Shown here one piece after another: positions 14,771 to 20,060 of a stretch of DNA of 20,388 nucleotides. Under the pieces are notes generated by a model. The model did not search any database, had not been told where the DNA came from, and saw nothing but the letters and a program-made list of their open reading frames with translations. Location: the NCBI GenBank assembly GCA_910579015.1, contig CAJTRO010000011.1, positions 3,056 through 23,443 on the forward strand, in the 5' to 3' direction. Position numbers and translations under genes: made by a program. Position 1 is the first letter of the stretch. Each line of letters starts with the position of its first letter. This DNA comes from an uncultured Dorea sp. (GTDB lineage Bacteria; Bacillota_A; Clostridia; Lachnospirales; Lachnospiraceae).

Positions 14771-15641
14771 GTTCTGACACCTCCTCAAAATGATATAAAT
14801 ATACGTCTTCCAGTCCCGGATGGATCTTGACGGCGCCTTCGCAGGGGCAGGTGTCGGACACAAGCCTGAGACGCACCCTTTCTCCTTCATTTTTCAAGTT
14901 GCTGACGGCGAAGGCGTCGTTGAGCCGGAGCGCTTCGTCCGGTCCGGCAAGATATTCCCATACCTTTCCATGGACGCTTTCGGTGACCTCAGCCACGGTT
15001 CCGTGCTGGATGATCTGCCCTTGTTTCATGAGCAGGATCTCATCTGCGATAAATTCCACATCTGAGACGATATGGGTGGAAAGGATGATGATCCGTCCCT
15101 TGGACAGGGAGCTGATGATGTTGCGGAAACGAATCCGTTCTCTGGGATCAAGCCCGGAGGTGGGTTCGTCAAGGATCAGAATCTCAGGATCGTTAAGAAG
15201 CGCCTGGGCAATTCCGAGCCTTCTGAGCATTCCACCGGAAAATGTCTTGATCTTATTGCGCTGGTCGCCCTCAAGTCCGGTCAGGCAGAGCATCTCCTGA
15301 ACCTTCTCTTTTGCAAGGTCTCTGGGGACGGCCTTACATGCCGCCAGATATTCCAGATACCGTCTGGCGGTAAAGTCGGGATAATAGCCGAAGTCCTGGG
15401 GCAGATACCCCAGAAGATAACGGTAGTCACTGTCCAGTCTGCCGATCTCTGTGCCGTTGCACCGGATCTCTCCGGCAGTCGGTCTGAGGACGCCGCAGAT
15501 CATGCGCAGAAGCGTCGTCTTGCCTGCGCCGTTCGCGCCGAGAAAGCCGTATACACCTTCTCGAAGGCACAGAGATACGTTGTCTACGGCGATTTTGTTC
15601 TTGAAATGTTTGGTTATTCGGTCCAGTATCAGTTCGGGCAT
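14739..15641 (-). CDS. ABC transporter ATP-binding protein
   Basis: This is the cytoplasmic ATPase of an ABC-2 exporter. All nucleotide-binding motifs are present: Walker A GANGAGKT (35-42), Q-loop Gln82 (YLPQDFG), signature FSGGM (134-138), Walker B with ILILDEP (154-160), D-loop SGLDP and switch His190 (LSTHIVSD). A C-terminal extension of about 80 residues is typical for drug- or peptide-export ATPases of the CcmA/YhcG type. GAGG lies 7 nt ahead of the ATG. It follows the unrecognised membrane protein by 30 nt and overlaps the permease gene, so the three form one operon with the sigma factor. Confidence 0.93.
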   Translation of the reverse strand: MPELILDRITKHFKNKIAVDNVSLCLREGVYGFLGANGAGKTTLLRMICGVLRPTAGEIRCNGTEIGRLDSDYRYLLGYLPQDFGYYPDFTARRYLEYLAACKAVPRDLAKEKVQEMLCLTGLEGDQRNKIKTFSGGMLRRLGIAQALLNDPEILILDEPTSGLDPRERIRFRNIISSLSKGRIIILSTHIVSDVEFIADEILLMKQGQIIQHGTVAEVTESVHGKVWEYLAGPDEALRLNDAFAVSNLKNEGERVRLRLVSDTCPCEGAVKIHPGLEDVYLYHFEEVSEHVDHLERRTL

Positions 15642-15671
15642 AGGATACCTCGCTTTCTAAAAGGATTGTAT

Positions 15672-16424
15672 TTAATTCATGCATATGGCGTCGCCGGTTT
15701 CGATTTTGCCAAGAAGACGGCGCAGTTCGCCGGCGAGTGTCAGCAGTCCGGCAACAGCCAGTATCTGCCACAGGATCAGGTATTCTGGCCGGTACAGGGT
15801 TTCCCACAGCACAGGAAAGAGCACCGGTGCGCCGCAGAGCAGGCCAAGGGCGAAGGAGCGGAAGCCTGAGGATGCATTTCGGAGGCTTATCAGCATGTGC
15901 AGATACAGAGTGTCCGACCAGAGAAACGGAACCAGCATATAGATAAGGGAGGTCCCGATCCCGGCGGGACTTCGGTCTCCTGTGGTTATCAGGAACAGCA
16001 CCAGTATGATAAGGCCGGCAATCCCCGCCTCGAGCATCCGGATACAAACCATCTGTTTCAGGTTCAGGTACAAGGTCTGTTCAAGCTCTGCCATATGCCA
16101 GGAGAACAGGTTCGCCACATGGCTGAGTAGAATATTTCCGGCGACGACAAGGAACACGGAACAGGCGGCCAGCGTCTCGGTATCGTCCGTATGCTGTCTG
16201 CGCAGGGTAAGCACCAGAAGTATGGCGGCAAGCAGGAGGACACCCTGGAGGATCCAGTGCTTCCAGGAGTGAAAACGAATCTGGTTCCAAAGCTGTTCCC
16301 CGAATGCCGGATAATGCCGGATGCGCTTTCGGGCGGCTTCTATGCGGATTGCTGACAGGCTTTCCGCCTTTTTCGCTTCATCCAGCGGGAATTTATAGGG
16401 GAATGATTTTTGGGGGCGTGTCAT
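15672..16424 (-). CDS. Unrecognised six-helix membrane protein of a sigma/ABC operon
   Basis: I do not recognise a named family. The 250-residue protein has a charged cytoplasmic N-terminus of about 50 residues (rich in Lys, Arg and Glu, including RIEAARKRIRHYPAFGEQLW). Six predicted helices follow at about 56-75, 84-106, 129-147, 154-178, 188-207 and 214-233, and the C-terminus is short. AAGGAG lies 11 nt before the ATG. It is encoded between the sigma factor and the ABC ATPase. It could be a second ABC membrane subunit, or an anti-sigma-like sensor that holds the sigma factor through its N-terminal region. The latter is inference only: no known anti-sigma fold such as a zinc finger is visible. 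Confidence 0.75.
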   Translation of the reverse strand: MTRPQKSFPYKFPLDEAKKAESLSAIRIEAARKRIRHYPAFGEQLWNQIRFHSWKHWILQGVLLLAAILLVLTLRRQHTDDTETLAACSVFLVVAGNILLSHVANLFSWHMAELEQTLYLNLKQMVCIRMLEAGIAGLIILVLFLITTGDRSPAGIGTSLIYMLVPFLWSDTLYLHMLISLRNASSGFRSFALGLLCGAPVLFPVLWETLYRPEYLILWQILAVAGLLTLAGELRRLLGKIETGDAICMN

Positions 16425-16458
16425 GATAATGAGGTCTCCTTTCTCTACGAGCTGCTTT

Positions 16459-16518
16459 AATAAGCTGTTAATAAGCTGTTAATAAGCTGTTATTAATAAG
16501 TTGTTATTAATAAGCTGT
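16459..16518. repeat. Imperfect 11/14-bp tandem repeat spanning the sigma stop codon
   Basis: Five copies of AATAAGCTGTT(ATT) lie head to tail. Two 11-bp units (16459-16469, 16470-16480) and two 14-bp units (16481-16494, 16495-16508, the latter with AAGTTG) are followed by a final truncated AATAAGCTGT (16509-16518). On the minus strand the last copy is the 3' end of the sigma gene (ACA-GCT-TAT-TAA). The other copies lie between it and the start of the next gene. Confidence 0.85.
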
Positions 16519-17070
16519 AAAATCACTTTGCCAGAGAAGTTTCTTCAGCTTCTTGATACCATCCCGGATACGGGACTTGACCGCGTCGCAAGAGGCGCCG
16601 GTCATCTGCGCGATCTCACGATTCTTGTATCCGTAGAAATGATGGAGAAGCACGGCCTCGCGCTGGGATTCGGGAAGCTTCGATAGTGCGTCAAAGAGCA
16701 GAAGGGTATTTTCAGAAAGCACGGTACTGCCGGAAGGATCAGAGGCATCCGCGCCGTCTGATGAAATCTCATGCTCAATGGATTCCAGAGGATCGATCCG
16801 TCCCAGTGTCTGGGACGCATTCCGCAGGTAATCCCGGCACAGGTTCATGGCGATGGTAAGGAGATAGCCTTTCAGATTACGGTACTGGTAATGGTCCACA
16901 TACTTTATGAACCGTAAGAACGTGTCCTGGGCAAGATCGTAAGCGTCCTCGCGGCTGCCGGTCTGGTAACAGCAGAAATAGTAGATGTCGTCATAGTATC
17001 TGCCGGCAATCTCGTTCAGATATTCAGTTTGTCCGTTCTGAATCCGTCGGATCAGTTCTCTGTCTTCCAA
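16507..17070 (-). CDS. ECF-like sigma-70 family RNA polymerase factor (TTG start)
   Basis: This alternative sigma factor directs RNA polymerase to a dedicated promoter set. Region 2 covers about residues 10-82 (DAYDLAQDTFLRFIKYVDHY, then YLLTIAMNLCRDYLR). A Ser/Asp-rich linker leads to region 4 at about 128-178, with LPESQREAVLLHHFYGYKN and a helix-turn-helix REIAQMTGASCDAVKSRI. The start chosen is TTG at 17070 (187 aa, EDRELIRRIQNG), because AAGGAG lies 7 nt ahead and the family begins here. A longer in-frame reading to 17238 adds 56 residues unlike any sigma factor. No clear sigmaA promoter is visible upstream, so it may activate its own promoter. It heads an operon with a membrane protein and an ABC exporter, which are likely targets. 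No recognisable anti-sigma gene is adjacent. Confidence 0.9.
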   Translation of the reverse strand: MEDRELIRRIQNGQTEYLNEIAGRYYDDIYYFCCYQTGSREDAYDLAQDTFLRFIKYVDHYQYRNLKGYLLTIAMNLCRDYLRNASQTLGRIDPLESIEHEISSDGADASDPSGSTVLSENTLLLFDALSKLPESQREAVLLHHFYGYKNREIAQMTGASCDAVKSRIRDGIKKLKKLLWQSDFTAY

Positions 17071-17101
17071 AATGCGTCTCCTTCCTGTACAGGTATTGCA
17101 T

Positions 17102-17115
17102 GTAAAACGTCTTAC
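17102..17115. repeat. Near-palindrome upstream of the sigma factor start
   Basis: GTAAAACGTCTTAC pairs with itself at 12 of 14 positions around a central ACGT. It lies 32-45 nt upstream of the sigma TTG start, a plausible place for a regulator site or a promoter element. Function unproven. Confidence 0.35.
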
Positions 17116-17216
17116 AATAAATATAACTCTTTTTGTTGGAAAAAGGGGGGAGTAAATTACAGTAAAATTTTTCATTTTATGGATTTTAAATATAGCAAAC
17201 ATTTGTTCTTTTTTGG

Positions 17217-17246
17217 TTGACACGCGGAATGTGTGCATGATATAAT
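17217..17246 (+). promoter_or_regulatory. Near-consensus sigmaA promoter with no gene behind it
   Basis: TTGACA (17217-17222) and TATAAT (17241-17246) are both exact consensus hexamers with an 18-nt spacer. A TGA at 17238-17240 adds an extended -10. Transcription would begin near 17253 and run rightward, towards the 3' end of the minus-strand DUF4253 gene. It is the strongest-looking promoter in the window. Confidence 0.8.
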
Positions 17247-17252
17247 TTTTCC

Positions 17253-17335
17253 AGAAGCTTGGGGAGAGAGTGATGGATTCTCTTAGACATGTCTGAAAGA
17301 GGATCTCCTGGCGGGATTAATCCCGCCAGGGGTAT
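17253..17335 (+). ncRNA. Candidate structured small RNA or leader RNA with two hairpins
   Basis: Downstream of the consensus promoter lie two adjacent stem-loops. Hairpin 1 (17276-17305) pairs GATTCTCTTAGACA with TGTCT, a 2-nt bulge and AAGAGGATC, and includes the perfect palindrome AGACATGTCT (17285-17294). Hairpin 2 (17307-17330) is a perfect 12+12 palindrome whose left arm is CCTGGCGGGATT. No T-tract follows, so the 3' end is not defined and read-through antisense to DUF4253 is possible. A 7-codon frame, MDSLRHV, with a good ribosome site precedes the hairpins, so a leader-peptide or attenuator reading is also possible. It matches no RNA family I recognise. The end at 17335 is a guess. Confidence 0.4.
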
Positions 17336-17349
17336 CGGACCGCTGATTC
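17315..17349 (-). pseudogene. Remnant of a second DUF4253 gene 3' end
   Basis: On the minus strand 17349-17317 reads E-S-A-V-R-Y-P-W-R-D-stop. The intact neighbour ends E-S-D-V-W-Y-F-W-W-D-stop: 7 of 10 residues and the stop agree. At DNA level 17315-17349 matches 17380-17414 at 27 of 35 positions without gaps. A TGA lies just upstream in this frame and similarity ends there. It looks like the eroded tail of a tandem paralogue lost by deletion. Confidence 0.6.
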
Positions 17350-17381
17350 TCAGGAAGATGTGGAACTGACCAAAGCCCCGA

Positions 17382-18104
17382 TTAATCCCACCAGAAATAC
17401 CAGACATCTGATTCCTCAAGACCAGAAGCCAGTTCTGACAGAGTGTAAGTCTCTGTCCCCTGGTCGATCCTGTCAGGGCAGAAGGCATAATGCTCCTTTG
17501 CGGCTTCTATACTGTTCTGTCCATTCAGTTTCGCCGGGGCATAGAATTCCAGGATATCGTTGGCAAACACGGCAGGAACCGCCTGGTACTTCTCATACCA
17601 GTATTTGCAGATTGCGGTCATTTCCTTTGAGTCCGGGCAATCGTTCCATCCACCCATAGGCAGACAGCTGATGAGATCCCACGGATTGCTGACAGGGATT
17701 TCCAGAAGCAGGGTATCTTCTTCAAGTTTGTTGGTGCGGGTAGATATAAAGGCGATAAAGTGATGGATGACCTCGCCTTCCGTCTCCTCCCCGATGAAAT
17801 CCTCGAGGCTGTCATAACCGGAATCTTCGAAGAACAGATCAAAGCGTTCTTCGAGAAGTTCTTTGCCGTTGTCCTTACTGTCAAGGCGGACAGAGCCGTT
17901 GACGGCCTTTGCATCTTCCATGTATTCCAGCCATCCGTCCGCGGCCTCATCCAGAAGGATGATTGCAGGACAGAACCCCTCCCGTCTGCCGGCTTCGAAT
18001 GATTCGTGGTACGCCTGTTCCAATAATCCCGGATCAGAACCTTTTGCGAAAACCTTATAATTACATCGAAAGTTTTCTATTAATTTTTGCGTTGACTTTT
18101 TCAT
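17382..18104 (-). CDS. DUF4253 domain-containing protein
   Basis: This is a 240-residue soluble, acidic protein. The C-terminal half carries the DUF4253 hallmarks: IPVSNPWDLISCLPMGGWNDCP, ICKYWYEKYQAVPAVFANDILEF, a segment HYAFCPDRIDQG, and the terminal WYFWWD. The N-terminal half (SFEAGRREGFCPAIILLDE, then DSLEDFIGEE) is consistent with full-length members. The start at 18104 (MKKSTQKLIENFRCNYK) has AGGAGGAG 7 nt ahead; the longer frame to 18200 has no such site. No signal peptide. The molecular role of DUF4253 is not established. Related proteins are often found singly or in arrays near toxin and immunity genes, so an immunity role is a guess. It is monocistronic with its own promoter. Confidence 0.88.
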   Translation of the reverse strand: MKKSTQKLIENFRCNYKVFAKGSDPGLLEQAYHESFEAGRREGFCPAIILLDEAADGWLEYMEDAKAVNGSVRLDSKDNGKELLEERFDLFFEDSGYDSLEDFIGEETEGEVIHHFIAFISTRTNKLEEDTLLLEIPVSNPWDLISCLPMGGWNDCPDSKEMTAICKYWYEKYQAVPAVFANDILEFYAPAKLNGQNSIEAAKEHYAFCPDRIDQGTETYTLSELASGLEESDVWYFWWD

Positions 18105-18440
18105 AGGATTCTCCTCCTGATGTATGTATAAGATTTTGTCACTCAACAATGTGCTGGTTGAGAGTTTTACTTCTAAATAGTATACTTGATTTGGGAACAC
18201 ATCACAATGAAAATATTATGATATTTAAGTGACAAATCATTCATATAAATGTCATAGAGTTGTAAGAAATATGTTTTATAATGTAGATAAAAGCTTAACG
18301 GCGGATGAAAATTTTATAAATTTATAGAGCAAGGCTTGAGAAAGTATTGTACATGGCCGATTGTAACAGTAACAGCGGAAGGATTCAGAGAGACGAAAGA
18401 GAACCGGAAGGTAAAATACCAGGAAGGAGCTGACCAGACA
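18105..18440. other. Divergent gene-free region before the GT51 gene
   Basis: These 336 nt hold the minus-strand DUF4253 promoter (18179-18207). Its leader can form a hairpin, CTCAAC (18142-18147) with GTTGAG (18157-18162). For the rightward GT51 gene, TATAAT at 18277-18282 is a clear -10 but has no matching -35. The leader to 18441 would be about 150 nt. No protein gene with a credible ribosome site was seen; the TTG at 18336 that opens the GT51 frame lacks one. Confidence 0.6.
18179..18207 (-). promoter_or_regulatory. sigmaA promoter of the DUF4253 gene
   Basis: Read on the minus strand, TTGTGA (18207-18202) and TATACT (18184-18179) are separated by exactly 17 nt. Transcription would start near 18172, leaving a leader of about 68 nt with a 6-bp hairpin before the ATG at 18104. 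Confidence 0.65.
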
Positions 18441-19148
18441 ATGAAGAGAAGACACCAGTTAGGAAGAAGCATACGTAGATTGTTGATACTCATCCTGTTG
18501 ATTGCAGTATCGGTTGGTGCGTTCTATGGATTCAGAGGTTATCGGATGTATCGGGGTGCCATAGAGCAGATGTCTGTTGAGGAGAGGGTAGAGCAGATCC
18601 GCGCCCGGGAACATTTTACCAGATATTCTGAGTTGACGGATTTTTATATAGACGCGGTAATATCGGTGGAGGATCACAGGTTCAAGGAGCATATGGGGCT
18701 TGACCTGATCGCAATCTGCCGTGCCGTATGGATCGATCTTAAAACGATGTCTTTCCGGGAGGGAGGCAGCACGATCACGCAGCAGCTTGCCAAGAACATG
18801 CTCTTTACCCAGGAGAAGACCATAGAGCGGAAGGCGGCGGAAGTATTTGCGGTGCTGGATATAGAAGCGGAATACAGCAAGGAAGAGATATTTGAATTGT
18901 ATGTGAACACGGCCAGTTTTGGGGAAGGGTATTACGGGATCTATGACGCCTCTAAGGGATATTTTGAGAAGGAGCCATTGGAGCTTACGGACTATGAGTC
19001 GGCCGTGATGGCAGGAGTGCCCAATGCGCCGTCGGTATATGCGCCGGGGGCGGACAGAGAGCTGGCGGCTCAGAGGACGGCGCAGGTGCTGCGGAGTATG
19101 GTAAGGAATAACGTGATCACGCAGGCACAGATGGACGGGATGCTGTGA
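18441..19148 (+). CDS. Monofunctional peptidoglycan glycosyltransferase (GT51)
   Basis: This membrane-anchored enzyme polymerises lipid II into glycan strands. A basic start and one helix at about 11-30 precede the GT51 domain. Family motifs appear in order: VEDHRFKEHMG with catalytic Glu77, GGSTITQQLAKN (108-119), ERKAAEVFAVLDIEAEYSKE and IFELYVN (129-156), then FGEGYYGIYDASKGYF. No transpeptidase domain follows, and 235 residues is the usual size of MtgA/Sgt-type enzymes. The ATG at 18441 has AAGGAG 11 nt ahead and is preferred to the TTG at 18336. It runs 11 nt ahead of the DNA glycosylase gene, so the two are probably cotranscribed despite unrelated roles. Confidence 0.92.
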   Translation: MKRRHQLGRSIRRLLILILLIAVSVGAFYGFRGYRMYRGAIEQMSVEERVEQIRAREHFTRYSELTDFYIDAVISVEDHRFKEHMGLDLIAICRAVWIDLKTMSFREGGSTITQQLAKNMLFTQEKTIERKAAEVFAVLDIEAEYSKEEIFELYVNTASFGEGYYGIYDASKGYFEKEPLELTDYESAVMAGVPNAPSVYAPGADRELAAQRTAQVLRSMVRNNVITQAQMDGML

Positions 19149-19159
19149 GGATAAGATAA

Positions 19160-19969
19160 ATGCTGAGAAAAGCGGTGGACCATTTTGATATAAGACAGAT
19201 ATGTGATTCCGGGCAATGCTTTCGGATGACACAGCGGGACGAGAATACATACAGTGTGATTGCGTCAGGGAGATATCTGGAGATAGAGCAGAACAGAGAA
19301 GGGATTGTATTTTCCTGCGGGGAAGAGGAGTTCGAGGAATTCTGGAGAAGATATTTCGATCTGGACCGGGATTATGGAGCCTATATGGCGACGGTCAATC
19401 CGAATGACAGATATCTGGTGAATGCGATACAGTTTGGTTCGGGGATCAGGATTCTTCATCAGGATTTGTGGGAGATGACAGCATCATTTCTCATATCACA
19501 GCAGAATAACATTGTGAGGATATGCAGGTGTATTCGGAATATCTGCGAACGGTACGGGGAAGAACGGGTGAATTTCCGCGGGGAGACGTACCATACATTT
19601 CCCGCTCCAAAGGCTCTGGCATATCTTCCGGAGGATGAACTTAAGGAATGTAATCTGGGGTATCGGAGCAAATATGTGGTGCGCACAGCAAGGAGTATTG
19701 CGGAAGGAGAAGTGAATCTGGAGGCTGTGCGGAAGATGAGATATAAGGATGCGAAGGCACAACTGTTGAAGCTGTATGGTGTGGGGGAGAAGGTGGCAGA
19801 TTGTATCTGTCTGTTCGGACTGCATCATCTGGAGGCGTTTCCGGTGGATACACATATATTGCAGGCGATGGAGAAGCACTATAAGAGAGGATTTCCGAGG
19901 AGAAGGTATAAGGGGTATGAAGGGGTGATGCAGCAGTATGTGTTTTATTGGGAGTTGAGAGGGGAATAG
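19160..19969 (+). CDS. ogg: OGG1-like 8-oxoguanine DNA glycosylase/AP lyase
   Basis: This base-excision repair enzyme of the HhH-GPD superfamily removes 8-oxoguanine opposite cytosine and nicks the backbone. The N-terminal OGG_N part shows DSGQCFRM (17-23, QCFRW in many homologues). The glycosylase core has FLISQQNN (110-117). The helix-hairpin-helix GVGEKVADC carries catalytic Lys211, and FPVDTHI carries the Asp230 of the GPD motif. The 269-residue length fits clostridial Ogg proteins. The ribosome site is weak (GAGG about 9 nt upstream), and the start is 11 nt after the GT51 stop. Bases AGGGG in its last codons also serve as a ribosome site for a small frame at 19971. Confidence 0.92.
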   Translation: MLRKAVDHFDIRQICDSGQCFRMTQRDENTYSVIASGRYLEIEQNREGIVFSCGEEEFEEFWRRYFDLDRDYGAYMATVNPNDRYLVNAIQFGSGIRILHQDLWEMTASFLISQQNNIVRICRCIRNICERYGEERVNFRGETYHTFPAPKALAYLPEDELKECNLGYRSKYVVRTARSIAEGEVNLEAVRKMRYKDAKAQLLKLYGVGEKVADCICLFGLHHLEAFPVDTHILQAMEKHYKRGFPRRRYKGYEGVMQQYVFYWELRGE

Positions 19970-19970
19970 A

Positions 19971-20060
19971 ATGGACAATACGGTATTGTATATTATAGGG
20001 AAAAATGTTATATTAAAAACGCGGCATACCACAAAAAGTGAAAGGTGGTTTTTTGTGTGA
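19971..20060 (+). CDS. Possible 29-aa leader ORF overlapping the methyltransferase start
   Basis: The ATG at 19971 lies 6 nt after AGGGG and opens a 29-codon frame (MDNTVLYIIGKNVILKTRHT...) ending TGA at 20058-20060. That stop overlaps the GTG start of the methyltransferase as GTGA, the usual geometry of translational coupling. The promoter at 19986-20014 lies inside it, so transcripts from that promoter would skip it. It may be only a coincidence of a short gap. No similarity recognised. Confidence 0.25.
   Translation: MDNTVLYIIGKNVILKTRHTTKSERWFFV
19975..19989. promoter_or_regulatory. Perfect palindrome overlapping the methyltransferase -35: candidate operator
   Basis: ACAATACGGTATTGT is a perfect 7+1+7 inverted repeat. 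Its right arm overlaps the -35 hexamer (19986-19991). A protein bound here would block or recruit polymerase, as is common for restriction-modification genes controlled by a C protein or by the methyltransferase itself. Confidence 0.45.
19986..20014 (+). promoter_or_regulatory. sigmaA promoter of the cytosine methyltransferase gene
   Basis: TTGTAT (19986-19991) and TATATT (20009-20014) have a 17-nt spacer, and TGT at 20006-20008 gives an extended -10. Transcription would start near 20021, about 36 nt before the GTG start. Confidence 0.6.
20030..20057 (+). repeat. Inverted repeat masking the methyltransferase ribosome site
   Basis: CACAAAAA (20030-20037) and TTTTTGTG (20050-20057) are perfect complements. 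The loop holds the ribosome site AAGGTGG, and the right arm reaches the first base of the GTG start. An alternative shorter pairing is ACCAC (20028-20032) with GTGGT (20045-20049), followed by T6. It could tune translation or act as a weak attenuator. Confidence 0.35.

Larger units (their letters stand above)
17071..17381. other. Gene-free region between the sigma factor and the DUF4253 gene
   Basis: These 311 nt are AT-rich near the sigma start. They contain a near-palindrome (17102-17115), a near-consensus plus-strand promoter (17217-17246), two hairpins forming a candidate small RNA, and a short remnant of a DUF4253 gene end on the minus strand. No credible protein gene was found. The only ribosome-site-bearing start (ATG 17273, after GGGGAGAGAG) opens a 7-codon frame, MDSLRHV. 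Confidence 0.7.

Noticed and set aside
15072..15869. Plus-strand frame of 265 codons opposite the ABC ATPase
   Set aside because: The minus strand encodes a complete ABC ATPase with all motifs; the plus frame has no domain and no ribosome site.
16459..16518. CRISPR array or attachment-site repeat
   Set aside because: Units of 11 or 14 bp are adjacent without spacers, so this is a simple tandem repeat. No CRISPR array or IS end was found elsewhere either.
17071..17238. 56-residue N-terminal extension of the sigma factor
   Set aside because: It is AT-rich, unlike sigma region 1 or 2, contains the near-palindrome, and a good ribosome site directs a TTG start at 17070.
17307..17330. Strong GC-rich palindrome as an intrinsic terminator of DUF4253 or of the candidate RNA
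   Set aside because: No run of T follows on either strand, so standard intrinsic termination is not supported; kept only as a hairpin.
17186..17488. Minus-strand 100-codon frame between DUF4253 and sigma
   Set aside because: It crosses the end of the DUF4253 gene, the hairpins and the promoter, with no ribosome site and no recognisable protein.
18260..18282. TTGTAA with TATAAT as the GT51 promoter
   Set aside because: The spacer is only 11 nt, too short for a sigmaA pair; only the -10 is kept as a weak hint.
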